This document shows, piece by piece, positions 46,904 through 58,900 of a stretch of DNA of 64,000 nt (positions are counted from its first letter, which is position 1; each line of letters opens with the position of its first letter). The stretch lies in contig VWZF01007168.1 of assembly GCA_013396755.1 (NCBI GenBank), forward strand, positions 75,144-139,143, given 5' to 3'. The DNA comes from Sclerurus mexicanus. Taxonomy: Eukaryota > Chordata > Aves > Passeriformes > Furnariidae. The position numbers and the translations under genes are program-made. The notes under the pieces were generated by a model. The model worked only from the letters and a program-made list of their open reading frames with translations, did not search any database and was not told the origin of the DNA.

Positions 46904-49900
46904 CTGAGGAGAAAGCAGGAATAGATTATAAATAGCACATCTCTGCGATTTGAGATAAGGTGAACAAATACCCTTTGCTGTTTGCAACTCAATGCTGTGG
47001 TACCTATGACAGGCAACAGAAAATTTTTGATTTATTGTAAGAGAGCAATGGTAAATATATTCTACAGAAAGTATTTTAGAGTGTTTACCTGTGTGATAAG
47101 TTTTTCATTTATGAAAAAAAAAATTTAATCAGGTTTGCAAATGGGATAACTATGTTGGGGGTATATTACTATGGAGGTGGAATATGAATTAAACATCTTT
47201 AGGCTAGGAACAATAGCCAATAGACTAAATTTAACTGATAGTTCATAGTATAAGCCCTGTGGAGCACCAAGAGAAGGGAAGCAACAACATTTCAACGATT
47301 AAAGAAGAGGACCAGAAGAAGATAGCACAAGAGTCCAGAAGTCTTGGAGAGGGCTAGAAAGAAGCAACTGTGGAAAGCAGTAGCATGTTTGAATATGCAG
47401 GTGATTCCTTCAGCTGGAGACTTCTTGAGATACATGGGTATCATTGAGGGCACTGGTGCAGATAGAAGGCAATGTGGCATGAACCCTGTTAGAAGGTGAA
47501 GAGAAGAAAACTGAGGCAAGAATTGTGAACAGCAAGAATTCAGGGTATCAGAGCATGCACAGGGACAAGAAAGTTAGAGAAAAGAGTTGAAGAGAGTGAA
47601 AGCAGTGACAGCATGTCTGGACTGAACTTAGCAAGGTTCAATGAGAGAGAAAGAGAGCTAAGTATAAGAAAGCTGAAGAAGGTAAAGAAACTTCCAGAGA
47701 CTTGGACAAGGCAATGGGGGTTAAATATTACCACTTTAGATGGAATGATGAAATACTATTGAAAATCCAGAAAAGGACATACAAAGATACTTTCAGCAGA
47801 GGAAGTTATCTGGTGCTGAACTTTTTCCAGATGGCTTCAGTGGTTAGGCAGGAAAGGGAGTTGAATTTTGCTGAAATCTATTATAGTTTATCTTCTAGAT
47901 TTTAATTTGAGTTAAAAAAAGGAAATAATGGTGCAGAGAAATGTATTTATGTCTTTTCTAGCTATTTTTTCTAATACTAGTGGGACTTTAGCCTTTTAAA
48001 TTTGTTTGTAGCAGCACTCCAATGCCTCACAGGGCCCTTCTAAGTAGCTGGTATGTAATAGCTCTTTCCAGGCATCTGCTCAAGCTGTATCCAATTAAAA
48101 AATAAATCTGGGAACAAACTGCTCCCACTTTCAACTGGCTGTCAGGTATGGATTCTACTTTCATAAAAGGCTTATTCTTGCTCTCAGTTCTGTTTATGGC
48201 TATCAGTTCAAGAAAACTCACGTAACTTGTAAGGTGTATAACCTTTAAATTTGTCTCATGTTATCATCTGCAAATAACATTAGAACAACATCAAATTAGT
48301 AAAGAAAACAAGACAAAACATCTCAGAAAGCTGAAGTGTGGTGACATACCTCATTATGAAATACTGCCAAGAGTTTTTGTGATTTAAGTGCATAACATTT
48401 CATTGGTTTTGAGAATAAATCTTACTTATTTCTGCTAAGGTTAGCGAACTTCTTGTTTTAAGTAGCCACAAAACAAAATCAAAATCTCTGTTGGTGGTGA
48501 TACTTTCCACCTCATGAGATCTGGAAAAAAAACTTCCCATGCTTTTAAGACCTACTCAGCATGAGCACTATTAGTAGCCGTGTAGAATGGTGCAAGGCAT
48601 GGAGCTCTAATAATGGCATTATGGCATAATTTTTGGCACATAAATGTGCTAAGGCAAATTTTTACACTTGAACCTCCCTGCAATTTGTGAGAGCAAATGC
48701 TTCAGGCAGTGCAGTAGCAGCAGAGGGGCAGGCAAGTGTTGGAATTCACGCTTGTAAAATTTATAGGGACCAATTGGTTTTGCAGGTGTACTGCTTAACA
48801 CTTGTGTGCACCCAGTTGCTGGAGCAGATAAAGTGTGAGCCGGGGGCTGGAATGCTAGTCAGGAACTAGGGAGTCAGTGCCCACCCTGGGGCTGCAGCAA
48901 GCGGCCTGCCTTGAGAGGGAGAGCTTTTGGCTCTGTCTCTGAAACAGACCCTTATATGGTGTCAAGTTTGGCACTCTGAAACGTAGGTATCTCTAAACAC
49001 TGCATTTTCTAAAAGGTTAGTCAGGAAAAAATGTGTATGCTTAGAAAATGTGTGTATTTAAGATAGAAGCCTGCTATGAGGTCTTTAGCTAATGTAACTC
49101 ATAATGACAAATCAGACACTTTTAATTGTCAGACATAATCTCCAGCTCTGTATTTACTACCCATCTGCTCAGAGGGTTATACTTGCTAGCAGATTTACTG
49201 GGGAAGCAGAGCAGAGAAGAACAGGAGTGGGAGATATGTTGGAAGGAAACAGAAACCCCTCCTGTGGCTGCTAGGACTGAAGCAGCCCTTGCCACTGTGC
49301 ACAGCTCCTTTCCCTCTTCAGGCTGCAGATGCAGGGGAGTGTCGCTTCTTTTGAAGATCACAAGACAAAACTTTAAAAATGAGATACTTTCTGGCCCCAA
49401 ATTAATTATCCTTTTTTTTATGTTCTCAGAAGCATAGGCTTTTAAATTAATAAATACATTAATTGAACATTTCCATTTTAATGATGACTGCTATTAAGCA
49501 TGATGCATATTGATCATTAGTATAGCAATATCCAGAAACAGTATTTATTTAGAGTCTGCTGCCTTCTGACTTTCTGTCCATTTCTACTGTGCTTTCATAG
49601 TAATGTGCTTTTCTGATCACAGAATGAGGAAATCACTCACTGATTTCCCCTTTCAAAGGGAATTCATAAGCATGGCTTCCTGTTAAAAATATATATTGTT
49701 GATTCTTAGAGCTGACCACATAATTTTACTCCATCTATCAGTGCCAAATAAGCTTCATAGCACTGTTAGCCTCTAAGTATCAGAATTAAAGAATTTTTGA
49801 TTAGGTACACCTTATTTGCTTTATATACCTTACTGCTTCAGGTAAGTTGTGTATCAAAAGTCATACAGCCTAATGAAGAAGAAGGCAGAAGTGCAATAAT

Positions 49901-51689
49901 TCTAGACACTCCTACATAGCACTGACAGCTGAGGACACCAGCTATAACATACTTATTCCAATAATTCTGCATGAGAAAGAGCTACTTTAAGATTTGTCAC
50001 AATCAAATCTCCATATGGAATATAGCTGTGAGTACACAGATCCAAATCCAGGATATACAAACCCTGCTGTGTGGAATACTTTGTCACTTGAACCTCCGTA
50101 TGCTACGGATCTAGTTTAGGGGTGGGAGGGTAGAATATGTTATCTATTTACTTTCTAAATAAATATCAAGACACTGAGAAGCCGAGCATAATGACTCCTT
50201 TTCTAACTAGGCAAACAGTATTGTGCAAAACCCATGCCATCCCTCACATTGCCCATAGTGATGAGGAGGCAGCGTGGGGCCTGGCTGTACCCTGGCCCCC
50301 GTGCTCCCAGCCCTTCCTCCATGTAAACACCACAGGGTTGGAATGCTGCAGGAATTTGGGGGCGGGAGCCAGCCTTTGAGGGGAGCAGGAAGGAGCAGCT
50401 GCTTTGTGTGACGTGCTGTCATCTATAGCTTACTTAGCTCATTTGAAGCCAGGGAACCTTCTAAGGCTACAGAGAGAGGCTCCCCAGGAAGCTTGCAAGG
50501 CTCCAGAGCGAGGCTGGAGGGGAGCTGCCAGGCAGTTCCTCCTTGGTGCTGAGATCAGCCATGGATGCCACACGTTCGCAAGCAATGCGATGCTGACACA
50601 TCTTGCCTTCGCCACTGTGTGGGGAAAAGCAGACTCAAAGCACATATGGCCTCTGTTTCCCCTTCAGAATGCAGCAATTCACATGCAGAAAGTCCATGTG
50701 CTACTAAACGTATGGTAATTTAATGTTTTTAAATCAATCTGAAAGCTGTTGTATGTACATGATGGGAACTCAAGTCCTGCTTCTTACATTTCCACTTAGC
50801 TGGACACAAGAATCCGACCTAGGCTTTCATTTACACTTTCACAGCCAAGTCATCTATCAAGATTCATTTAGTTTCTAGTGACCATGTTTTGTTTAGAGCA
50901 CATTAAGATATGTGCTATTCCCAGCTATGGGCAACTTTATGCTGATATTCACCAATAGATAAGAATTGAAAAAACCTTTCCACCTGAACACCCATGAGGA
51001 CAAGTCAGAAGGACAGTCTATAAATCAAGTTAATACTTTCACCTTCTTTGCAAATTTGTCTCATTTTAAGATATCCTGTATTGCAGAGAGGCTTCCTTAA
51101 ATTGATTGGTGAGAACATCCTATTCCTTTGAGACAGGAGCAAGTGTCTCCTTCAGTACCAGTCATTTTGTGTTGTTTTGTGAAAATGCAGTCTTCATTCT
51201 GAGTTTCCTGGAGCTCTATCACATAATGTTTGTCACGCATTCAAGCTAAAGCTCTGCACCTGAAAATTCTACTCAAAAGAGGGAAAATACAAGGAAGTCT
51301 ATGTGACACACACATTAACCCAGGAGAAATACATGTGACTAAACTGCACCGAACTGTCATTCTTTTGCTACGAAATACATTTTATGCCTGAAAACAGACC
51401 TAATTGTCAAGACTCCCTAAGCACAGCGAATAACACTTTAAATAGACATTGATCTTCATATCGTTGGTTCCATGTTAAGAAAACTGAAATGCCCTTTAAT
51501 TATCCAGATGTAAGAGCATGTGAGATGGTACTAAATTTTGCTTAAGTACAGACTATTGCTAAAAAGGGAGCCAAAATACATAATTACATCAGCATTAGCA
51601 TTCTATAGTTGTGTGATATCAAACTGCACAATGACTGGAACATTCTGTGAAGGGCAATGCTGTCTGGGTAATGTAGCAGAAACACTTAT
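46904..51689. other. no recognisable gene
   Basis: About 4.8 kb. The plus strand at about 47530-47757 is purine-rich and gives a Lys/Glu/Arg-rich open frame by composition. A locally GC-richer part lies at 50260-50600 without CpG density. No retroelement is recognised, in contrast to the flanks. Confidence 0.45.
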
Positions 51690-51870
51690 CTAATAGCATG
51701 CCCTCCTGTGCCCTCTGTCAGGGCGCCAGCACATTAGTCCTATTATCAGCCTCCAAATACTGGAGGCTTCCACATCGTCGCTGCTGCCAAAAGAAACAGT
51801 CTTCCCTGTTACAGGAGCAAATGTCTGTGCACATAAATGAAACTGAAGAGTAATTAGATTACAGTGTTTC
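51690..51870. other. possible conserved non-coding element (unproven)
   Basis: The stretch combines a non-repetitive GC-balanced part (TGCCCTCTGTCAGGGCGCCA, then a CCTATTATCAGCC part) with a homeodomain-type site, TAATTAGATTA at 51851-51861. This texture is common in enhancers near developmental genes, but conservation cannot be judged from one sequence. Confidence 0.2.
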
Positions 51871-54800
51871 CAACTGACCCCCATACAACAAAATATTCGG
51901 CCTCTCTAATTTACCTAAATAAAGATCCTACTACGTTTGCAGCATGTTTTGTTTAGTTCATAGGTCAGTTGTTTTCCATAATGCATTCTAAACAGACTAT
52001 TTCAGTCAAGTAGACAAGAAATGTTGAGGTCACTGCTCATAATTACCTTTAACAGCACTGTTTGTCTTTTCCTTCCCTTACCTTATGCAGGGCTTTTTCA
52101 CATGGGGCTAGTATTTGACAGGTTCAGGGTTTGTTTATTTGTTTTCTGATTTGAACTGAATAGGCAAAAAAATGAGAAGCAATAACAAAAACCTGTCCAA
52201 CCACCACCACCAAAAATCCATCAGAAAGTTATTTAATGTATTTAGCTCCCTCATTAGAGGCATATTACAATACTCTGTCATTGTGTGACAGGCATATTTG
52301 AAACAATTCTATTTAGTACAAGAAAAGAGAACCAGGCTTTTATGTGGGCTCTAAACCACACACAAACAACCCCCTCACAGGCCTCAGATTAAAAGAGATG
52401 TCTTGCTTTAATTATTTTTAACAAAACAAATGTCAGAAAGTGCTTTTCATGAACAAATCTATCCATTTATTGGTAAGCATTCTCATCAACATTGTGGGGC
52501 AAAAAACATCTGTTCATTGGAACACATATAGTTGAATTCATATTAGCTTGTATAAACAATCTATGTAATATTAATCCCATCACGTTAAAAATAAATCAGT
52601 CAGTGATCAAAAAAGGCAAGAGCCAAGGCAGGCAATTTTTTTTATCATTTAGATTTCATGTTTATAAAATTCCAAAATATTTTCCTGAAACCTGAATAAT
52701 ATTGTTCCCTTAATTCTTTTGGCTCAATTTAAATGATTCTTTATAACTTTAAGAATTCGTAGGTGAGGAAAAACAAAACAAAATCTCCCTATGTTACTAT
52801 TTTAGATTAAGCATTCCCATTTGCGTAAGATGTTTCTCTCTTACAAACTATTCCCAGAACTGCTTATGGGAAAAATGGATTCTGATGCAAATAAAAGCTG
52901 TCAGGTATCAATCTGTAAATTTCTGTCACTTGTCAGAGATCCTAAGGAGCACTCCATTTAAGACAAGACAGCTTCTTGCGTTATTTGTTGAGTTCATTTT
53001 AAAAGAACCAAGGGTTAAGCAACTAATTTATTTACAGCAGTGAATTCTGTTTCTGCAATTTTATGAAAAAATGGTGTAATACGACACAACATTTTTTACA
53101 CACATAGTTATTTTGTGACTTTAAAGCAGTTATTTGATATGGTTCTGAGTGTGTCATTATTGACAGTGCAGGTTATCACTGTTGCTTTGCATACATGCAC
53201 TTCAAGCCTGCTCTTAAAGTAACTGAGAAATGTATTGCTGACTTTTTTGGCCTAATCTGCTTCTATAGTGGGAAAAAGGTGTGGGTACAGGAGAATACCA
53301 TCTCCTTCCTTTAAAATAAACTTCCTATTTTCAGTAACAGGAAAGACTAGTAAGGTGTCAGAAACAAGTTACTGAGAACTATGAGGCCTTGCTATAATCC
53401 AGTGATCTGGAAAAGAAAAATGCAGTGAATTACAGGTTAAAGGCAAACTTCCTTACCTGAGCAACAGTGACTTTGGGGAAAGAAAATAAAAACAAAAAGC
53501 CAACACATTTATTTGCATTTCCTCATCACAGAACTAATGCAAAAACACTGGATGAGCACCTGAAGTTAATGAGTGCCTCAGAAGAGCATGCAAGCACCTC
53601 ATTTTCTAGCAAATAATTATGTGTACACTGAAAGGGATAAATCTTGATTTCCAGTGATTCCCGCTCGTAGTCAACTGATGTCTTAGTTTTCCTTACAAAG
53701 GCTGCACTGTCAGTGCAGTGTTACATCACCGTCTATCTTGGTTTAGTTACCTCTGGCTGTTTCCATACCACTTCCTGTATTTAAATCTACACATCTTCCC
53801 TTCCTTGCAGTACATTCAACATCTGCTGATATTTCCTATGCACACCACAGTATTGCATTCTTATTCTTTCTATGGCCTGGTACAATAACTTTGGCTGTAA
53901 TGTTTTAAAACTTTGCCTTTGTTAGGATAGCAAGCTAAAAATACCCTTTTAAATTTTTCCTTGGCAGAATCATGTTATAGGAAGAAAGCTGAGGAGATGT
54001 CACCAGCAGTGAAAGTGGGCAATTTGAGTTTAATTCCTTGTTCTGCTCCAGATATTCTGAACATCCTTCTATATGAATCATGAAGATAAGACCAATTTTA
54101 TGGTTGCCATACTGCCAGTTTTGCATGGCATAGCACAGCAATGACCATGGTGATGAGTGACACATCAGTGGAAATGCACATAGGGAATGTCAGACAAGCA
54201 GAGACAAAAAAAAAAAAAAGGTGTTGATTCTATCTTCTAAAGAGGAACTGAGTGAATTCTTAGGAAAATCTATTTGCAAACAAGTATGTGCAATCCTGTT
54301 ATGTATAGGCTGATTTTTTTTCCTTTGCCTATGAATATTCATGCAATCAATTTTAATTCACCTGGAGGAGTGCTTTTATCATAACAGAAGTGAAAATTCA
54401 GGTATGAAGACAGTATTTCTGAGTAAACAATGTAAAGCCGCACTTGGGCTGTTCTCACCTAGATACTGGTTGTCGCTTGGTTGCATGAGTTAAGCATGTG
54501 GATGGATATTCTGAGATGAGAAGAGGAGCAAGTGTGAATTCCAGTGGCTTTCAAAAACCTCAGATACATCACCCAGCACAGGCAGGAGCAGCAAAAAGAG
54601 GTGGTGTAACACAAGGACAGTGATTACAATAGTAGCAAATTCCCTTTCCTAGTGACACATTTAGTATGTTTCAACCTCAAAAGGCAGCATGATGTGCCTG
54701 TAGTATGGTACAATACCTAGGGAGAAGGATCAGCCTCTAAGAACTGCTGAAAGGGACGCTGTGTGATGAGGTCTGAACTGATCTTTTATACTTCTGTGTC

Positions 54801-55570
54801 TCTGCCTTCAGGGTGAAATTGCAGTTAGCCCTGCATTATTAAAAGGCTCAAGGTTCTGAATTCATCTTGTGTAATTATGGGATTATCGAGGATGCCTAAA
54901 TTAGGAATGTAGCCACACTCCCTCTACAGGCCTTTCTAACTATGAGGTATACGTACTGTCAGTAGGCAGTTTGTCTACAGACTTTTCATTGCTGAACATT
55001 GTGTGATGCTTTTGATGGACAGCCCCTTTTCACCTCACCCTTGCACAGTCCGTGCCGAAGATGGCAGCTTTCATATGTCTCTTTTTGACTGGCTTGAAAA
55101 TTATTTTTATCCTTTCTTTCATACTCCCCAAATCTTAGTCTTTGTGGTAACCAAATTCCCTAATTTTTGTTCTTCCAAATCAATGTGTAAAATCCTGAAA
55201 CAGTCCTGTGTTTGGCATATTAATTTTAATTTACCTATAGATATAACCTACCCTATTGTGACCTGTATCTTACTGTTTTTTTCCTCTGGTCTATTGTTTT
55301 TTCCAAGTCCCACAGTTACATTCCCATTGGACACTCATTTGTAGACTCACTGAGGCAAGAATTATAGCATTTATATGTCACATCTTTGTTAAAATGGTTA
55401 ATGGTGTGACCAATCGCAGAGTGAGACATGAGAATGTTGCAACTAATGGTGAAGAAAAACATTCTGAGACCTGCATTCGCACAACAACACACAGTTCAAA
55501 TAAGTACAGGGTTCTCATTTTTTAAGCAATTGCTACAAATCCATAAAAATTCATAATAATCAAAATATTG
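51871..55570. other. no recognisable feature
   Basis: AT-rich sequence with an A(n) run near 54208. I see no genes, RNAs or recognised repeats. Confidence 0.5.
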
Positions 55571-55957
55571 GTGGATAAGGAATTAGCTAGTCACTCTCAA
55601 AGAGTTGTGATCAATGACTTGATGTTAGAGTGAGACCGGTGATAAGTGGCGTTCCTCAGGTGTCAGTATTGGGACTGGTGCTGTTTAACATCTTTATTGG
55701 AGAAGAGTGGGATTGAGTGCAGCCTCATCAAGTTTGCCAATGACACCAAGTTATGTGATGTGGTCGACACACTGGAGGGAAGGGATGGCATCCAGAGGGA
55801 CCTTAGCAAGCTTGAAAGGTGAGCCTGTGCAAACCTCATGAAGTTCAACAAGGCCAAGTGCAAGGTCCTGCTCATGCATTGGGGCAATCACAAACATGGA
55901 TACAAGCTGTGTGATGAGTGGATTGAGGGCAGCTCTGAGAGAAAGGCTTGGGGGTTT
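55571..55957 (+). mobile_element. CR1 LINE, reverse-transcriptase scrap without its 3' end
   Basis: About 390 bp of CR1 ORF2 on the plus strand. Blocks in order: ATAAGGAATTAGCTAG, CTCAAAGAGTTGTGATCAAT, GTTCCTCAGGTGTCAGTATT, CTGTTTAACATCTTTATTGG, AAGTTTGCCAATGACACCAAG, GCATCCAGAGGGACCTTAGC, and TTCAACAAGGCCAAGTGCAA. The catalytic box reads FAND instead of FADD, so one metal-binding aspartate is replaced by Asn. Several bases before the box are deleted and in-frame stops are present. The match ends at GGCTTGGGGGTT, and the CR1 3' tail is missing. It is inactive. Confidence 0.88.
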
Positions 55958-58900
55958 TCATTTTCAGAAATTTAATGGCTGTTTGACATTCTTTGTCATT
56001 AGTGATCCTGTTTAGAACTTTATTGAATAGTGATAATTTTTATTTACCATTTTAATAGAACAGTAGCTCTGCTATCACTACAACAAGCAAAGCATGCCTG
56101 TTAAAACCCTCTAATTTGCATCAGAATGACTAAAAGAAAGATTCCTTGCATACAAATATTCTTATTTATTTCCACAAAGAAGTTGTGTGAAGGGAGAAAT
56201 GATCTCTTTTTACTTCCTAGGCGTTTTTTTTTTTTATGAAGACACTTCTTTCATCAATCAGATTAAGAATGGGCGTATATGCATGGCTTGAAGTATGAAA
56301 TTACAGTTTCAGTGAGTAACCAAAGTCCTTTTTGAAAACACGAAAAGACATTTCATTTGTATGTTTCATAGTGTTCTAGTAAAAATCTGGGTGTGAATTT
56401 TTTTTTATATTTCTTGCTGATGTCTTATTCATGTTCTGACAGAAAGCTCATGACTGCAGAAATGCTAATATTGACTCCTCTTTTCTTTATTTCATTCCAA
56501 AACCAATGCTGCTTCATGTGCTATGGAAAGGTAAGGTTGCTCTGAACATAAAAGTTGATATTATAAGATCTGCACGCTCTTACAAAGAGACAAGAATAAA
56601 AGTTCAAATTTGTGGCCTACTGACTCTGTCAGTGTCCTTTTGAAGCATTATTTTTTTACTGATGTGTTCATGTTCTCAGGCACATTCCATTTTCATTACT
56701 TATAAATGGTACAAAGCTTATTTCATTTTTTGTTTACTTAGATCCTATATTGTTTTTTGAGTTAGTAAGTATCGAGGTAACTTCTGGAGTGTGATGCAAA
56801 AGGTCAGATTACCAGTTCTACTTAGCTCACCCATTTTCCCTGAAATGAATCAAAGCCCTCTTTGGCTATATGGTTGCTGGCTGAGTGCTGGCAGGAAACC
56901 TGTGATGCTGCAAGACTTTCCTCTGTCCCTCTACATTGAACACCCACCAGCTGGCTGTGTTATGAGTGGAAATATGCTTTTCTGGCAGTACAGCAGATAC
57001 AGCCCATGTGGGCATCTTTGGGTTGCCCTAGGGCTGCCTCAGCCTGGAGTGTGGAGAGAGCTGGGAGGGTGAGTGGCTGTGAGGCAACCTCTGTCCTTTC
57101 CCACCCCCAGCATAACTCTGACTCCCAGATCTCAACCAGTCTGAAATTCGCTGCACCGCTGAGTGTGACAGCCTGGCAGTGTGCTTTCTCAGAAGGAAAC
57201 CCTTCCTCCCAACCAGGACACCATGTTCACATCCAGGCTCATTACTGCTAGCTGCCTAGGATGGCTCTTAGGCGTGGAGTGATCCAAACCGGAGTGGCAA
57301 CCCAAGCATATCAAGATGGTGGGTGTAGGAACCAGGTGCAGGATTGACCTCAGCTCAGCAGAGGATATCCACGTTCCCAAAGGGGTGAGGGGTGAATGGC
57401 AGGTGCCAGTTGTCCCATTGTGCCGCACTACTGCTATCACAGCCTGACATTCGCCTCACTTTTGAGAAGAGGCTAACGACTTTCCATTCCCACTACTGGT
57501 GTCATGATAGCAAAACTACAGACTTATGTGGGAAGTTAAAATAAGTACTGGACCTACATGTTAGAAAATTATTAAAGTCTCCAGGTTTAATTTGAGTCGT
57601 GAATCTTACAATAAAAGGCTTCCCTGCTCCCTAGGCACATTGCTATCAGGTTTAAAATTTTCTCGGAGAGTAGATACCCTTCCAGGTTAAATGCAACAAA
57701 GCTTGTCAGCATTAAGTAGCTAAACACCTGGGGGACAGAAATCAGACAGATATTGCTTGCCATTGTAGCTGGTTAGAACCAAAATGTTGGTGTAGAAAAA
57801 AGATTTTTTTTTTTTTTTAAGCAAGGAAGGAAACATTTAAGAAGGAGAGTAATTGCTAATGTTAGAAAATTTTAAGTATTTCTTTTTATTTTACAGTAGT
57901 TCTAATTTTCCTTAATGATTTGTCATGGCTGAAAAGTCACCATTGTTATTTATATAATTTAATTTAAAATATTTTGAATCTGAAAGCAAATAAGATGTTA
58001 TTAAGATGCAGATTAACTCTTTCACTTCTGCCGTGAAAGGCCTATTCAATTTTTTCCACAGTGCTTTTATGAAGGTAGTGCAATTCTCAGTCACGACTTG
58101 AAGAGATCATCCTGTACACCTCTTCAGTAATGTCTCTGGTGAGTCTGGTAGGAAGGATGCCAAAGGAGCTGCTATTATTTCCCTGTAGCATGACAACCTC
58201 TTCAGAAGGAACAATTGGCTCAGGCCAAGAACCTATTTCATGTATATGGCAGAATTACTGACCCAAGCTGGATTTGAACCAGTAGCCATATGATTTAAAT
58301 AGGATACAAAAATTGATCCCAAAATAACCTCAGCAATCTAAGCCAAGGAAACGACAAAAGGATGAATGCTTAGCACTGCAGAAAAAATAAATATCCTCTT
58401 TTAGAAAACAGACCTTGTCACAAGAACCAACTGTTCATACATCACCTAGTACCTTAAATTGAAGAATATGGCTCTGCTAGTAAACATAAGGAAAACAATA
58501 AGAAACGTCTCACTGTGTATATTCACAATGTTAAGTATCACATATTACATATATAATTCATCGTATTTCCCAAATTTAGCAAGTATTCATTGTGACCTTT
58601 AGCAAAACAGTAGCTTCCTGAATTCCTGGACTGTATTCTTCATGGAAAATTTGGGTCTCCAACAAAATTTGTTTAGCAGATGGATAAAATCCAGACTGTG
58701 AAAATGGCCCCACATTCTGGCTAGACAAATAGAGTACGTGAAAACCATGTCATCTTGGTGCCTGCTTGTTTCCTTGCAGTTTCTGTAGTGTGCTGCTGGA
58801 CAAGCTGGACCAGATGTTCAAATAGACTGTTACAGAAAATCCAGAGTGAAGAGATTTTTCTCACAGAAGCAGTTCTAAAAGGCCTTTAACAAGAGGAGTA

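Noticed and set aside
47530..47757. Lys/Glu/Arg-rich plus-strand open stretch
   Set aside because: The DNA is strongly purine-rich here, which produces such residues without selection. No splice signals support it.
58261..58320. B-box-like sequence on the minus strand (CTGGTTCAAATCCAG)
   Set aside because: It has a T-arm-like stem, but no A box, D arm, anticodon stem or acceptor pairing can be built, so it is not a tRNA gene. It could be a trace of an old tRNA-derived repeat.
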